Shown: positions 8,215 to 17,401 of the stretch, piece after piece
Layout: every line of letters starts with the position of its first letter
Position numbering within the stretch: position 1 is the first letter of the stretch
Made by a program: the position numbers and the translations under genes
NCBI RefSeq assembly: GCF_036188265.1
Contig: NZ_CP108093.1
Coordinates: forward strand, 7,159,001 to 7,223,000
DNA length: 64,000 bases
DNA from: Streptomyces sp. NBC_00247
Lineage (GTDB): Bacteria; Actinomycetota; Actinomycetes; Streptomycetales; Streptomycetaceae
Direction of reading: 5' to 3'
Notes under the pieces: generated by a model
Told to the model about the DNA's origin: nothing
Databases searched by the model: none
Seen by the model: the letters and a program-made list of their open reading frames with translations, nothing else

Positions 8215-8997
8215 ATGACCGCAGACGCGAACCGCACTGTGCGGAAGAGAAGTTGGGCGCACGTGCTGGTGCGCGCCAGCATTCTGGTGGTGGCCTTCGT
8301 GGGGCTCGTCGCCTTCTCCGTCGTCCTGGCGAAGGTGACACTCACGCCGTCACCCGCCTCGGCGGGGATCGCCCATTCGAACATGACCCCGGGCCGCTCG
8401 CTCCGGCAGTACGCCGAGGACTACACCTTCCTCGCCGCCTGCAAGCAGGCGGGCGGGAACATCCTGCTCGGCGCCCCCTTCGGGGTGCTGATCCCGGTGC
8501 TCGTGCCGCGCCGGCTCCGGATGCTCCGCATGATCCTGCTGACCGGCGTGGTCATGGTGGTCGTGGAGCTGGCCCAGGGCGCCGTCGTGGAGGGCCGGGC
8601 ATTCGACATCGACGACGTGATCCTCAATACCACCGGTGCGCTGCTCGGTTACCTGTTCGTCGGGCGCCGGATCAGCCACCATTACCACTCCTTCGCGAGG
8701 GTCCGTCCCGAGCCCGCCCCGGTGACCGCCCCGGTCGCCGAGGACGCGTCCGGCCGACGGTCCCCCGGCGGCCGGGCCGGCTTGAGGCAACGGGTCGCGG
8801 CGGCAACCGCGAGGGCGGGCGTGACCCGGACCGCGAAGGCACGGGCCGGGGACGTGAACGCGAACGGCCGGACCGCGAAAGTGCCGGCCACCGTGGCGGA
8901 CAAGCGTCCCTCGAAGGCTCCGGCCGGGGCCGGGAACGCCGGAGCGGCGCGGCCCGGGGGCGGGCGCACGCTGCTGGAGAGGCTCCGCAACCGCTGA
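8215..8997 (+). CDS. VanZ-family membrane protein with basic tail
   Basis: 260 residues. Transmembrane segments lie near 17-42 and in the core (ILLGAPFGVLIPVLVP, MILLTGVVMVVVELAQG, FDIDDVILNTTGALLGYLFVG). The VELAQ...DIDDVILNTTGALLGY block is the VanZ signature. After about residue 150 comes a low-complexity Ala/Arg/Lys-rich cytoplasmic tail of roughly 110 residues that is not part of the domain. VanZ proteins are linked to low-level teicoplanin resistance in enterococci, but the Streptomyces role is unknown. Only a weak, close GAGGG precedes the start. Confidence 0.85.
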   Translation: MTADANRTVRKRSWAHVLVRASILVVAFVGLVAFSVVLAKVTLTPSPASAGIAHSNMTPGRSLRQYAEDYTFLAACKQAGGNILLGAPFGVLIPVLVPRRLRMLRMILLTGVVMVVVELAQGAVVEGRAFDIDDVILNTTGALLGYLFVGRRISHHYHSFARVRPEPAPVTAPVAEDASGRRSPGGRAGLRQRVAAATARAGVTRTAKARAGDVNANGRTAKVPATVADKRPSKAPAGAGNAGAARPGGGRTLLERLRNR

Positions 8998-9070
8998 CCG
9001 GGACGGTAGGGCGCCCCGGTCAGCGGTCGACCGCGGTCCGTCAGGTGCCGCGGAGCCTGTGCGGCGTACT

Positions 9071-9115
9071 CGCGGATCGTGCCGGGCCTTTCCGCCCGGC
9101 CCGGCACGATCCGCG
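9071..9115. terminator. Bidirectional hairpin between VanZ and GH6 genes
   Basis: Perfect 16-bp arms (cgcggatcgtgccggg / cccggcacgatccgcg) with a 13-base loop, between two converging genes. Confidence 0.75.
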
Positions 9116-9160
9116 TCGTCATGCCGTGCTGCTGTGCCGTACTTCTGTGCCGTCACTGTC

Positions 9161-9196
9161 GTGCTCCCTCCGGCGGCAGGGCGCCGGAGGGAGCAC
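9161..9196 (-). terminator. Terminator of the GH6 gene
   Basis: Perfect 15-bp arms (gtgctccctccggcg / cgccggagggagcac), 12 bases past the GH6 stop. Confidence 0.75.
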
Positions 9197-9207
9197 GGAG
9201 TGCCGGA

Positions 9208-10956
9208 TCAGAGCGCCGGGTAGGCGTTCTTCATGAGCTCCTGGAACTGGGCGGAGAACCACTGTCCGGAGATCGGGGCGTTCGGCAGCGCGCCGGAGAG
9301 GCTGTTGCCGTTGCGGGCGTTGCCCGTGTAGGTCGGGTCGCACATCCGGTCGAAGCCCTTGCCCTCGTCGTTCGCGATGGCCGAGCTGGAACCGTCGGAC
9401 TCCCCCGGGGGCTTCATCCAGACGTACGCGTCGATGCCCGGCTCCGGCGAGGCCGTCGGCCGCTCGCCGAGACCGGCGCCGGACTGGTTGCACCAGTTGC
9501 CCATGTGGATGCGGCGGTCGACGCGTCCACCGTCGACGTAGGTGTCCACGCTCGTGGTGCTGCCCGCGGCGGTCGGACGGGCCGTGCCGCCCCAGCCGTT
9601 GCGGGAGGTGTCGATCAGCATGCCGATCTTCGAGTCGAAACCGACCGAGACCAGCTTGTTCCGGAAGCCCTGGGCGAAGGACAGCTCGTCCGTGTAGCGG
9701 TTCCAGTCGACCCACTTCGACTGGCGGACGGAGGTGCCGTTCACCGAGCTGTCGATGGTGAAGAACGGCTCCTTCAGAGCGCTGTAGTTGGCCGTGTTGG
9801 TGATGAAGCCATGGACGTCGGCGGGCGTGGCACCCTCCGCGGTCGCGGCGGCCAGGAAGGTGTCGGCGGAGGGGCCGAAGTTGTCGTCCCAGCCGATCCA
9901 TCCGTGGTGGCCGGCATCGATGTAGTTGTAGACGTTGGGCGCGTCGCCGAGCTTGTTCAGGGCGTAGCCGACGCCCTTCACGTAGTTGCCGTTGGCCTTC
10001 ATCACGTCACAGTTGGCCGTGGCGGTGGCGCGGCCCGAGGTGTTGGTGACCAGGTTGGGCAGGGAGTCGATCTCGACCGTGGTGACGATGCGCAGGCTCG
10101 CGTACTTCGAGTCCTTCAGGATCGCCGCGATCGGGTCGATGTACTCGGACTTGTAGCGGGGCAGGTCGTCCGGGCCGAGCTCACCGTTGGAGGCGAGCGC
10201 GGCGCAGTCGCGGCCGGGGAGGTCGTAGATCACGAGCTGGACGACCATCTCGCCGCTGCCCTTCTGGGCGAGCGCGGCGTCGAGGTGGTCGCGCAGGCCC
10301 ATGGAGCCGCCCGCGCCCTCGATCGCGGCGATGCGGTCGAGCCACACACCGGTGGGCTGGTCGGCGACACGGCTGCCGCCCGGCTCGGCCGCTGCCTTCG
10401 CCGACCACTCCGGGTTCACGTAGACCTTGGCGCCGGCGTACGGGTTGTCCACGAGGGAGCCCGCGGGGGTGCCCGGGTCGGCCGGGTCCGTGGGGTCGGT
10501 CGGGTCCGTCGGATCGGTCGGGTCGACCGCCCCGGCGTCGCAGGTGACGCCGTTCAGCTTGAACGTCGAGGGCACCGCGCTGTTGCCGTTGCCCGACGCG
10601 TTGAAGCCGAAGGAGGCCGAAGCTCCGGTCGCCAGCGCCCCGTTGTACGTAAGGTTCTTCGCGGTCACGGCGGACCCGCTCTGGGTCACCGTGGCGTTCC
10701 AGCCCTGGCTGACCTGCTCGGAGCCGGCGAAGGTCCACTCCAGCTGCCAGGAGGGGGCGGCGGCGCTGTTGTTGGTCACGGTCACCGCGGCGGTGAGGCC
10801 ACCGTTCCACTGGCTCTGGATCTTGTAGTCCACGGAACACGCCGGGGCGGCGGCAGCCGAGGCGGAGAAGGGCCCGGCGGCGGTCCCGGCGGCGGCCACG
10901 AGGGCTGCCGCCGCGAGAAGCGCGGTCCGTGACCGATACATGGTGGTGCGGCTCAT
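9208..10956 (-). CDS. Secreted GH6 cellulase/cellobiohydrolase with N-terminal CBM2
   Basis: 582 residues from the ATG at 10956, preceded by aggaaacgga. The order is: signal peptide (YRSRTALLAAAALVAAAG, cleaved near the ASAAAA stretch), a CBM2 cellulose-binding module (about 35-135: CSVDYKIQSQWNGG to TFKLNGVTC), a DPT-repeat linker, and a GH6 catalytic domain (about 160-582). GH6 landmarks are VIYDLPGRDCAALASNGEL (catalytic Asp region), VEIDSLPNLVTN, YNYIDAGHHGWIGWDDNF and LIDTSRNGWGG. It would hydrolyse cellulose outside the cell. The 5' region has no exact CebR box; the only ones nearby sit more than 1.2 kb upstream in a decayed cellulase locus. Confidence 0.95.
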   Translation of the reverse strand: MSRTTMYRSRTALLAAAALVAAAGTAAGPFSASAAAAPACSVDYKIQSQWNGGLTAAVTVTNNSAAAPSWQLEWTFAGSEQVSQGWNATVTQSGSAVTAKNLTYNGALATGASASFGFNASGNGNSAVPSTFKLNGVTCDAGAVDPTDPTDPTDPTDPADPGTPAGSLVDNPYAGAKVYVNPEWSAKAAAEPGGSRVADQPTGVWLDRIAAIEGAGGSMGLRDHLDAALAQKGSGEMVVQLVIYDLPGRDCAALASNGELGPDDLPRYKSEYIDPIAAILKDSKYASLRIVTTVEIDSLPNLVTNTSGRATATANCDVMKANGNYVKGVGYALNKLGDAPNVYNYIDAGHHGWIGWDDNFGPSADTFLAAATAEGATPADVHGFITNTANYSALKEPFFTIDSSVNGTSVRQSKWVDWNRYTDELSFAQGFRNKLVSVGFDSKIGMLIDTSRNGWGGTARPTAAGSTTSVDTYVDGGRVDRRIHMGNWCNQSGAGLGERPTASPEPGIDAYVWMKPPGESDGSSSAIANDEGKGFDRMCDPTYTGNARNGNSLSGALPNAPISGQWFSAQFQELMKNAYPAL

Positions 10957-11639
10957 GAGATTTCCGTTTCCTGTTGGTGGGTCGGGGGCGAGCAGGTGGC
11001 CCCGCGGCCCGATTCCGTACACGACGGGTGTGCCGTCGTCATCACTGGTCGAGGACGGACCGAAGAGCAGTCCCACGTGGTCCGGATCCGTCCGGGGTAC
11101 GAGTCCGCGGTCGCGGACACCTCATGACCCGGCCGGCCGTGCGGCGGGGGCAGGTGTCCTTGCCCGGTTGCCCGAGGAAGGGGACTTCGGGGCGGTGCGG
11201 TCGCGGTGGTGAAGCATCCGGCAGGTGGCGTCAGCGAGGAGGGGACGGCCCGCCGCCGAATCGGCGGTGTACCGGTCCCGGGCCCGATGCGGCCGGGCGT
11301 TCTGCCGTGGGTTCTCGCAACTCCGGACGAGTTTTCCCGACGGCGCGACGCAATTGATTCCGTATTTCACGGATCGATGTCCTTCAGTTCCAGTCGGCAC
11401 TCCTCGGTCAGGGAATTCGAGCGGTTTCGACGTGCCGTTCCGAGCGGGTGCGGACGGGGCGTCGTCGGCGGGACCGTCGGGAATTCCGGGGTCCCGTGCG
11501 TGTGAACCCGCCGCCGGAGTGGTCGACTCTGGGGAGGCGCCGGGTGGCGCGGTCCTCGTCGGCGAGCTGATCGCCCGGGAGGCTCGTCCCGGGCGCACCG
11601 GTGGCCGGCGCGGGCGGATCGGGGAACCGCCACGTTGGT
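10957..11639. other. Long leader/intergenic region upstream of the GH6 gene
   Basis: No gene is supported in this 680-base stretch. It should contain the GH6 promoter, but I see no exact 14-bp CebR palindrome. Open frames here have no recognisable protein features. Confidence 0.5.
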
Positions 11640-12010
11640 CGGGTCGATGGGTCTGCCGGATCGGGTCAGAGATCCGTGGGGTTGGTCGGATCCGGGTCCG
11701 GATCCGCGCTGGAGACATGCCGTTGATCGTGAACGCCGCTGAATCGAGGCCGTGTTCAGAGCCTTACCGCTCTCGACGGAGCCGGTCGGAACGCTCGCAC
11801 CCGCTGCGAGAGAACCGTTTTGGCATCCATCGGCGGCGGTGACGGTCCCGCCGGACCGCGACCACCGGGCGTACCGGCCCCGAGCCACCGTCCGGTCATC
11901 GGACGGGAGCCGAGTCGGAGATTCCAACCAGCCGACAGTGAAGCTGAGTTGATAAATCCGGTGGTCTCCCGGAAACCACCCGTCGTTGGCCGGTGAAGGT
12001 GTGGTCCACC
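11640..12010 (-). pseudogene. Decayed CBM2-bearing cellulase gene remnant
   Basis: Read on the minus strand, pieces of a CBM2 module appear in different frames: SAGWNLRLGSRPMTG, then SGGTVTAADGCQNGSLAAGA, then SAAFTINGMSPA, followed by a DPDPDPTNPTDL-type linker that hits a stop. In CBM2 these correspond to the GW.L.W block, the SG.TVTA...WNGSLAAGAS block and the FT.NG.. C-terminal strand, in that order. Several frameshifts are needed to join them, so the gene is dead. It lies upstream of the intact GH6 gene and downstream of a degenerate CebR-like box, as part of a ruined divergent cellulase locus. Confidence 0.6.
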
Positions 12011-12188
12011 GTACGGAGAGGGATGGTTTCCGGAGGCCTGGGCCACGGGTTCGGCGGCGAAGCCGGCCGTGGCCAGAACTGCTCCGTGAAGCAGGCGTCA
12101 CACGTACTGCGCATGTGGACGGCGAGTGGAGGGTGTTGCCCGAGCGACTCCGTCAGGCCGGGTGTGCCCCCTACGGCACGCCGACTGA

Positions 12189-12202
12189 TGGAACCGCTCC
12201 CA
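12189..12202 (-). promoter_or_regulatory. CebR-like operator, two mismatches
   Basis: TGGAACCGCTCCCA differs at two positions from the CebR palindrome TGGGAGCGCTCCCA. On the minus strand it follows a TTGACG (12225-12230, complement), so it looks like the operator of the dead CBM2 cellulase gene. Confidence 0.45.
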
Positions 12203-12295
12203 CTGGTCGGCCATGACGTTAGAGCGTCAACTGATGTTGGTCAACAGGCCAGTTCTGAACTCGATCAGTCGAATTTATTCGACTCTTCAAGTCTC

Positions 12296-12324
12296 TTGAC
12301 TCCGATTTTCCCTCTCCCCATGCT
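12296..12324 (+). promoter_or_regulatory. Promoter of a CebR-controlled gene
   Basis: A -35 TTGACT (12296-12301) is followed after 17 bases by CATGCT (12319-12324), which abuts the perfect CebR palindrome. The placement fits repression by blocking polymerase. Confidence 0.5.
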
Positions 12325-12337
12325 GGGAGCGCTCCCA
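12324..12337. promoter_or_regulatory. CebR operator, perfect 14-bp palindrome
   Basis: TGGGAGCGCTCCCA is identical to the consensus bound by CebR, the cellobiose-responsive LacI-family repressor of Streptomyces cellulase genes. A ribosome binding site (agaggagga) and an ATG at 12420 follow, but no intact cellulase gene does. Confidence 0.85.
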
Positions 12338-12419
12338 CTAGTTCAAGGCTTGTGCTCAATTCCCGCACACCCCCTGCACCCCCCCCATGATCCTCAGAGC
12401 CGAGAGGAGGAACCCACGC

Positions 12420-13163
12420 ATGCCATCGGGACACGCACGAAGTACGTGGGCATCGACACGACCCGGCAGCCCCGGGAAAAGCGGAGCGCGCTCGCACCGG
12501 TTGCGGACCGCCCTCGCGACGCTACTTCTTCTCCCCTCGGGGGACGACGGCCGTGGCCGGAACGCAGGCGCGGGCGGCCTCCGTCCAGCGTGTGTTTCGA
12601 CTGTCCCGCCCGTCCGGCGACGCCCGGCACGCACCCTCGCCGCGTGGTCGGTATCACCCCGGTACATCCAGTATCGGGGCGGCCCTCCGCCTTGCGATCG
12701 CAGGCACCGACCGCGGCGCCACGGCCCTGGACGGCTGAACCCTCACGCACCGGCAGGCGGGGAGCCGGCGGCTCACGAACAAGGGGAACGGCACCTGGTC
12801 CCGGGCGGGCGAGGCCGTCGGCCCTTCGACGTCCCGGGCGGACCAGGCCGTCGGCCCCTCGATGCCGCAAGGGGCCAGTGCCAGGGCGACGCCGGCATTA
12901 GGGTGCCGGAGACCCGCGCCGGCCCCAACCGCTTCGACCACCCGGTCCAGGCCCCCTGCGGCCGGACCGGCACGATGCCGAACGGTGAGACCGCCGAGGA
13001 CAGGTCCACCTTGCTGGCGCTCCGTTCCCCTCGCACGGACGACCGGGAGCGGCTGAAGGCGCGGGCCCACCCGGACGGCGGGGCCGCTCCGGTCTTCACC
13101 CACCACCGGGCCCGGTCCGGCATCGCACTCGCCCAGGGAGCGTGTTCCGACCTCCTGAGGTGA
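12420..13163 (+). pseudogene. Possible remnant of a CebR-controlled secreted protein gene
   Basis: An ATG at 12420 sits behind a good ribosome binding site and the CebR promoter. Its product starts with basic residues and a hydrophobic run (HRLRTALATLLLL) that would fit a signal peptide, but the frame then becomes Arg/Pro-rich with no known domain; a neighbouring frame continues as TTAVAGTQARAASV. A short imperfect repeat around gccgtcggcccctcgat occurs near 12810-12865. I read this as a frameshifted, degraded secreted enzyme gene. The rest of the stretch to 13363 holds no recognisable gene. Confidence 0.35.
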
Positions 13164-13363
13164 GTGATCCGAGCAGGTGGAGGTGCGGGTTGAACGGGAC
13201 GCCCCGCACCTCCGCCGTTCCACCCCCCGGCGGGTCCGCCCCTGGCCCGCCGGGGACACCCGTTCGGACCCGGGCGGATTGCCCCCCGGAGTGCGCCGCG
13301 CGAGGTTGGCGGTGACGTCTACCGAGCCGGAGGCGCCCCGAGGACCCGCCGAGGAGGAGTCGC

Positions 13364-14149
13364 ATGGCCGACGGCCGGTGGAGCCCGGGCCACGTCTCAC
13401 CCGAGGTGGCGGAGTTCCAGCCCGCCCTGGACGTCGTGGAGCCCGCGCGCCAGCGCCGGCTCACCGTACTGCTCCGGTTCCTGCTGCTCCTGCCGCACTT
13501 CGTCGTCCTCTTCTTCCTCTGCGTCGTGGCAGCCGTCATGGTCGTCGTCGGCTGGTTCTCCGCGCTCGTCCTCGGCCGTCTGCCCGATCCCGTCTTCCGC
13601 TTCCTCGCCGGACGGCTCGGCTACCAGACGCGTGTCCTCGCCAACGAGATGCTGCTGGTGGACCGTTATCCGCCCTTCTCGTTCCGGGCGCCGGGGGACT
13701 ACCCCGTACGCGTCGAGGTGCGCCCCACCGGGCTCAACCGGCTCGCCGTCCTCTTCCGGCTGCTCCTGATGATCCCCGCGCTCGTCGTCCAAGCCCTGGC
13801 CGTCACCGGCTGGTTCACCCTCTCCTTCGTCTGGTGGCTCGTCACCCTGATCCTCGGCCGGATGCCGAAACCCCTGTTCGAGGCCACGGCCGCCACCCTG
13901 CGCCACCAGATGCGGTTCGAGGCCTACGTGTCGATGCTCACTCCCGCCTACCCCAAGGGCCTTTTCGGCGACGACGGTCTGGAGGCCGTCCCGTACGGCA
14001 ACGGCTCCGCGACCCGCCCGCTGATCATGAGCCGGGCGGGCGGGACGTTCGTCGTCCTCTTCCTCGTGCTCGGCCTCGCGAGCAGCGTCACCTGGTCCAC
14101 TGTCCCCCACGACGACGAGCCCCCCGGCACCTACCGGCTGCACCGGTGA
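13364..14149 (+). CDS. DUF4389 membrane protein
   Basis: 261 residues with an excellent ribosome binding site (gaggaggagtcgcATG). Two similar halves each carry a hydrophobic hairpin (LLRFLLLLPHFVVLFFLCVVAAVMVVVG at 36-63 and LFRLLLMIPALVVQALAVTGW near 130) followed by a LILGRMP/LVLGRLP turn, as in DUF4389. A last membrane segment lies near 235. Function is unknown; the internal duplication suggests a pore or scaffold but that is inference. It is first in a run of small same-strand genes. Confidence 0.85.
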   Translation: MADGRWSPGHVSPEVAEFQPALDVVEPARQRRLTVLLRFLLLLPHFVVLFFLCVVAAVMVVVGWFSALVLGRLPDPVFRFLAGRLGYQTRVLANEMLLVDRYPPFSFRAPGDYPVRVEVRPTGLNRLAVLFRLLLMIPALVVQALAVTGWFTLSFVWWLVTLILGRMPKPLFEATAATLRHQMRFEAYVSMLTPAYPKGLFGDDGLEAVPYGNGSATRPLIMSRAGGTFVVLFLVLGLASSVTWSTVPHDDEPPGTYRLHR

Positions 14150-14191
14150 AAAGGCTTCGCCATCCGGGCCACCGCCAGGCATCATCGCCCG

Positions 14192-14707
14192 ATGACATGG
14201 ATCGCCCCTGAACCGGAACCCACCCCCGACGCCCTGAACTCCCCGGAGCGCGAGACCCTGACCTCGTTCCTTCACTCCTACCGCGGCGGCCTGTTGCGCA
14301 AGTGCGCCGGGCTGACCGGCGAGCAACTGGCACGGCGGACCACCGAACCCTCCAACCTCAGCCTGCTCGGTCTCGTACGGCACATGGCCAAGGTCGAACG
14401 GACCTGGTTCCGCGAGCGGTTCGCCGGCCAGGGCCTGCCCCCGATGTACGATCCGGCCAAGGGCAAGGACGCGGACTTCGAGGACCTCGTCCCCGAGCGC
14501 GCCGAGGAAGACTACGCACGGCTGCTGGAGGAGGTCCGGCTGGCGGACGAGGTCATCGCCGCCGCTTCGCTCGACGACACCTTCGTCCATCGGGGGGAGA
14601 CGTACTCTCTTCGGCTGGTCCACGTCCACCTCATTGCCGAGTACGCCCGCCACGCCGGCCACGCCGACCTGCTGCGGGAGCGGCTTGACGGTGTGACCGG
14701 CGACTGA
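14192..14707 (+). CDS. DinB/DUF664 four-helix-bundle protein
   Basis: 171 residues. The sequence RKCAGLTGEQLARRTTEPSNLSLLGLVRHMAKVERTWF and the late HVHLIAEYARHAGHADLLRE carry the spaced His residues of the DinB metal-binding bundle. The family includes mycothiol- and bacillithiol-dependent enzymes, so a thiol-transferase role is possible but unproven. A second, different DinB-like gene lies at 16.3 kb. Confidence 0.85.
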   Translation: MTWIAPEPEPTPDALNSPERETLTSFLHSYRGGLLRKCAGLTGEQLARRTTEPSNLSLLGLVRHMAKVERTWFRERFAGQGLPPMYDPAKGKDADFEDLVPERAEEDYARLLEEVRLADEVIAAASLDDTFVHRGETYSLRLVHVHLIAEYARHAGHADLLRERLDGVTGD

Positions 14708-14790
14708 AACCCGCACGACTCCTCCGGGAACAGCGTGAGTTGGGGGCGCGTGGGTGGACTGAACCGGCGTGTACGGGTCAGACGAAGAGC

Positions 14791-15507
14791 ATGACGTCCA
14801 CCGGTACGGAACCAGACAGCTCCGAGCGGCGCGGCGACGGGCCCGCCGCCCGCCCGGCCGCGAAGAAGCGGGGATGGGCCAAGGCCCTCGGCATCTGCGC
14901 CGTGGCCCTGGTCCTCCTCTTCGCCGGCACCCGCCTCAGCCTCATTCCGGGTCTGGGCGACATCTTCGGCGAGCGCACCAACGACCGCTCGGGCCCCGCC
15001 GTGCTCAAGTCGATCCAGGACATGAGCGCGTACGAGGCGGCCTCCGGCAACTTCCAGGTCGTCGTCGACCTGGAGAAGGACGCCAAGTTCCTCCCGGACG
15101 CGATCCGGGGGACGCGCACCCTGTACGTGGGCGCGGGCACCGTCGGCGCCTCCGTCGACCTCGGCAAGGTCGCGAAGGACGGGGTCGTCGTCGACGAGGA
15201 CCGTACGGAGGCCACGCTCACCCTGCCGCACGCGGTCCTCGGCAAGCCCGCCCTCGACCCGGACCGCTCCTACTCGGTCTCCAAGCAACGCGGTCTGCTG
15301 GACCGCCTGGGCGACTTCTTCTCCGACAACCCCGGCAGTGAGCAGGCGGTCAACAAGCTCGCCGCCCAGCACATCGGTGAGGCGGCGAAGGAGAGCGGCC
15401 TCACCGCACGGGCCGAGAAGAACACCGCGAACATGCTCAAGGGCCTGCTCACCTCACTCGGGTTCACGAAGGTCACCGTGACCTTCGCCGCTCCCGCAGG
15501 TTCCTGA
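14791..15507 (+). CDS. DUF4230 protein, membrane-anchored
   Basis: 238 residues from the ATG at 14791; longer in-frame starts lack a better ribosome binding site. One membrane anchor (ALGICAVALVLLFAGTRLSLIPG, about 32-54) is followed by an exported DUF4230 domain (SIQDMSAYEAASGNFQVVVDLEKDA onward). The function of the family is unknown. It ends 70 bases before the next gene. Confidence 0.8.
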   Translation: MTSTGTEPDSSERRGDGPAARPAAKKRGWAKALGICAVALVLLFAGTRLSLIPGLGDIFGERTNDRSGPAVLKSIQDMSAYEAASGNFQVVVDLEKDAKFLPDAIRGTRTLYVGAGTVGASVDLGKVAKDGVVVDEDRTEATLTLPHAVLGKPALDPDRSYSVSKQRGLLDRLGDFFSDNPGSEQAVNKLAAQHIGEAAKESGLTARAEKNTANMLKGLLTSLGFTKVTVTFAAPAGS

Positions 15508-15577
15508 GGGGCGCCGGCCGGTCCCCGCGGCGGAGCTCTCCGAACGGACCGAATCGGCGCGTGGGATGCTCAACGGC

Positions 15578-16099
15578 GTGACCAGTGACGTTGATGAACC
15601 ACGTAGAGAACTCCTCCTCCAGGACGGTCTGGAGGAGGAGTACGTGGTGAGCGCCCACCGTGAGGCGCTCCGTGCCCTGCGGGACGACATCGAGACCGCT
15701 CACTTCGATGCCTACAGCGATGCCCCGTGGCCGCCCGAAGTGGTGCCGGCGTACGAGCGCGCGTCGTCGATGGCCGAGCACCGGGTAGCCGGGGGTGTCC
15801 GGTCCGCGAAGGGCGATCACGGGATGGGAATCGACGTCGACGTTCGCGACGACGCGCAGTTCGACGTGCTCCTGGCCTTGGCCCCCTTCACGATTCACGC
15901 GGAGGGGTGGCGTCAGGGCCGGCAGATTTTCAGCGCGAGCGACACGGGCACGGCTCTGATGATCGCCGTCACGGCGCGGCAGGAAGCTCTGCTCATGTCG
16001 CGCCTCGGCGCGTCGGGTGTGCCGGCGACGGCGTTCACGAGCCGACCCCGCGGACGACAGGGCCTGTTCGCGCGCTGGTCACGGCGCCGGACCGCCTAG
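15578..16099 (+). CDS. Hypothetical protein
   Basis: 173 residues if started at the GTG, or 177 from the ATG at 15566. The GTG is preferred because GGGATGCT sits just upstream at the distance expected of a -10 element in a leaderless transcript. The sequence is acidic and helical in its first half, with no membrane segment, signal or motif I recognise; the C-terminus is basic. Confidence 0.65.
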   Translation: MTSDVDEPRRELLLQDGLEEEYVVSAHREALRALRDDIETAHFDAYSDAPWPPEVVPAYERASSMAEHRVAGGVRSAKGDHGMGIDVDVRDDAQFDVLLALAPFTIHAEGWRQGRQIFSASDTGTALMIAVTARQEALLMSRLGASGVPATAFTSRPRGRQGLFARWSRRRTA

Positions 16100-16341
16100 G
16101 GCGGGCGTCGTCCCGTGGGCGCGCGCCGGCCTGTGGGACAACTCCGGTGCGGACCGAGGGCGGCCGGCGGCGCCGCCCGCCGAACGTCCGAGGCGATCGG
16201 ACACCCCACCACCCGGCCCGGTGACGCCTGTCCGTCGTCAACCGGTGGACCGCCACGACCATCCTCGTATTTCCGTTCGATGCTCCAGGGCTGTCACCCG
16301 GTCGTGGTGCGCTCCGGCGGCCCTCTTGCCAGAGTGGACGG

Positions 16342-16851
16342 ATGAACACATCCGATCTGCTGACCGACGCTTTCGGCCGGGTACGGGAAGCGGTGCACGC
16401 GGCGGCCGAAGGGCTCTCCGCCGGTGAGCTCAACGCCCGGACCGACGGCGGGGCCAACTCCATCGCCTGGCTCGTGTGGCACCTGACCCGGGTCCAGGAC
16501 GACCATGTCGCGGACGCTTCGGGAAGAGAGCAGGTCTGGTACACCGACGGCTGGGCCGACCGGTTCGGCCTCCCTTTCGACCGTGCCGCGACCGGTTACG
16601 GGCATACCAGCGAGGAAGTCGGCGCCGTGCGGGTCGCCTCCGCCGATCTGCTGCTCGGCTACCACGACGCCGTCCACGAACGGACCCTGGCCTTCGTCGG
16701 CGGACTCACCGGCAAGGCGCTGGACCGCATCGTCGACGAGGCATGGTCCCCGCCGGTGACCCTCGGCGTCCGGCTCGTCAGTGTGGTGGCCGACGACCTC
16801 CAGCACGCCGGCCAGGCTGCCTTCGTGCGTGGGGCGCTCGGGCGGAGGTGA
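16342..16851 (+). CDS. DinB-like mycothiol-dependent maleylpyruvate isomerase-type protein
   Basis: 169 residues. The bundle signature ANSIAWLVWHLTRVQDDHV has the first metal His; later VADDLQHAGQAAFVRG supplies another. This is the DUF664/mycothiol-transferase arrangement. The substrate is unknown. A possible leaderless start: no ribosome binding site precedes the ATG. Confidence 0.85.
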   Translation: MNTSDLLTDAFGRVREAVHAAAEGLSAGELNARTDGGANSIAWLVWHLTRVQDDHVADASGREQVWYTDGWADRFGLPFDRAATGYGHTSEEVGAVRVASADLLLGYHDAVHERTLAFVGGLTGKALDRIVDEAWSPPVTLGVRLVSVVADDLQHAGQAAFVRGALGRR

Positions 16852-17000
16852 CGAGGATGATCGATTGCTCCGGGTGCGTAAAGACCAGGTCAGAGCCGTG
16901 TGCGCTTCCCGCTTCGTACACCGGTGCGAGCTTGGAGCCGCAGTGCCATACTCGAAAGTAGCCAGTAGGCAGGCTTGGCATTGTCGAAAGGCGAGACGTC

Positions 17001-17312
17001 ATGAACTGGGCATCGTGGACAACCAGTGGCGTCTTCGCGGGAGCCGGCGGAGTGAGCACCGCCGAGGTGGGCATCGTGACCGGGGATCTGACCGTGCACA
17101 CGACGTGGTCGGACGAGCAGGCGGCCGTGGCCGTCCAGTTCAGCGGATCCTCCGATTGGTTCACCATGGCGGGCAGCCCTGTACCGTGCTTCTCCGAAGA
17201 GGAGAGCCGCACCTTCCATCAGCGCGTCGTCGAGGCCGTGCGCGCGGGCGCGGGAGCGATGGTCCCCCCACCGCAGGGCGCACCCACCCCGGCGCCACCG
17301 TCGATCGCGTAG
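17001..17312 (+). CDS. Small hypothetical protein
   Basis: 103 residues behind GAAAGGCGAG. The core (TVHTTWSDEQAAVAVQFSGS, DWFTMAGSPVPC) looks like a compact beta-rich domain, and the C-terminus is Pro/Ala-rich. No family recognised. It precedes signal peptidase I by 90 bases. Confidence 0.65.
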   Translation: MNWASWTTSGVFAGAGGVSTAEVGIVTGDLTVHTTWSDEQAAVAVQFSGSSDWFTMAGSPVPCFSEEESRTFHQRVVEAVRAGAGAMVPPPQGAPTPAPPSIA

Positions 17313-17401
17313 TGGCGAAGTCGCACCGGGCACCCCCTAGAGTTGCTCACGCGACCGTATCGAGCAGGTACGGAGTGTGAGCAGGGTCGAGGAGCGGTGC
17401 G

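Noticed and set aside
9079..10932. Long open frame antisense to the GH6 cellulase (617 codons)
   Set aside because: Val/Gly/Arg-rich composition, no domain, and it mirrors the GC-biased codons of a confident gene on the other strand.
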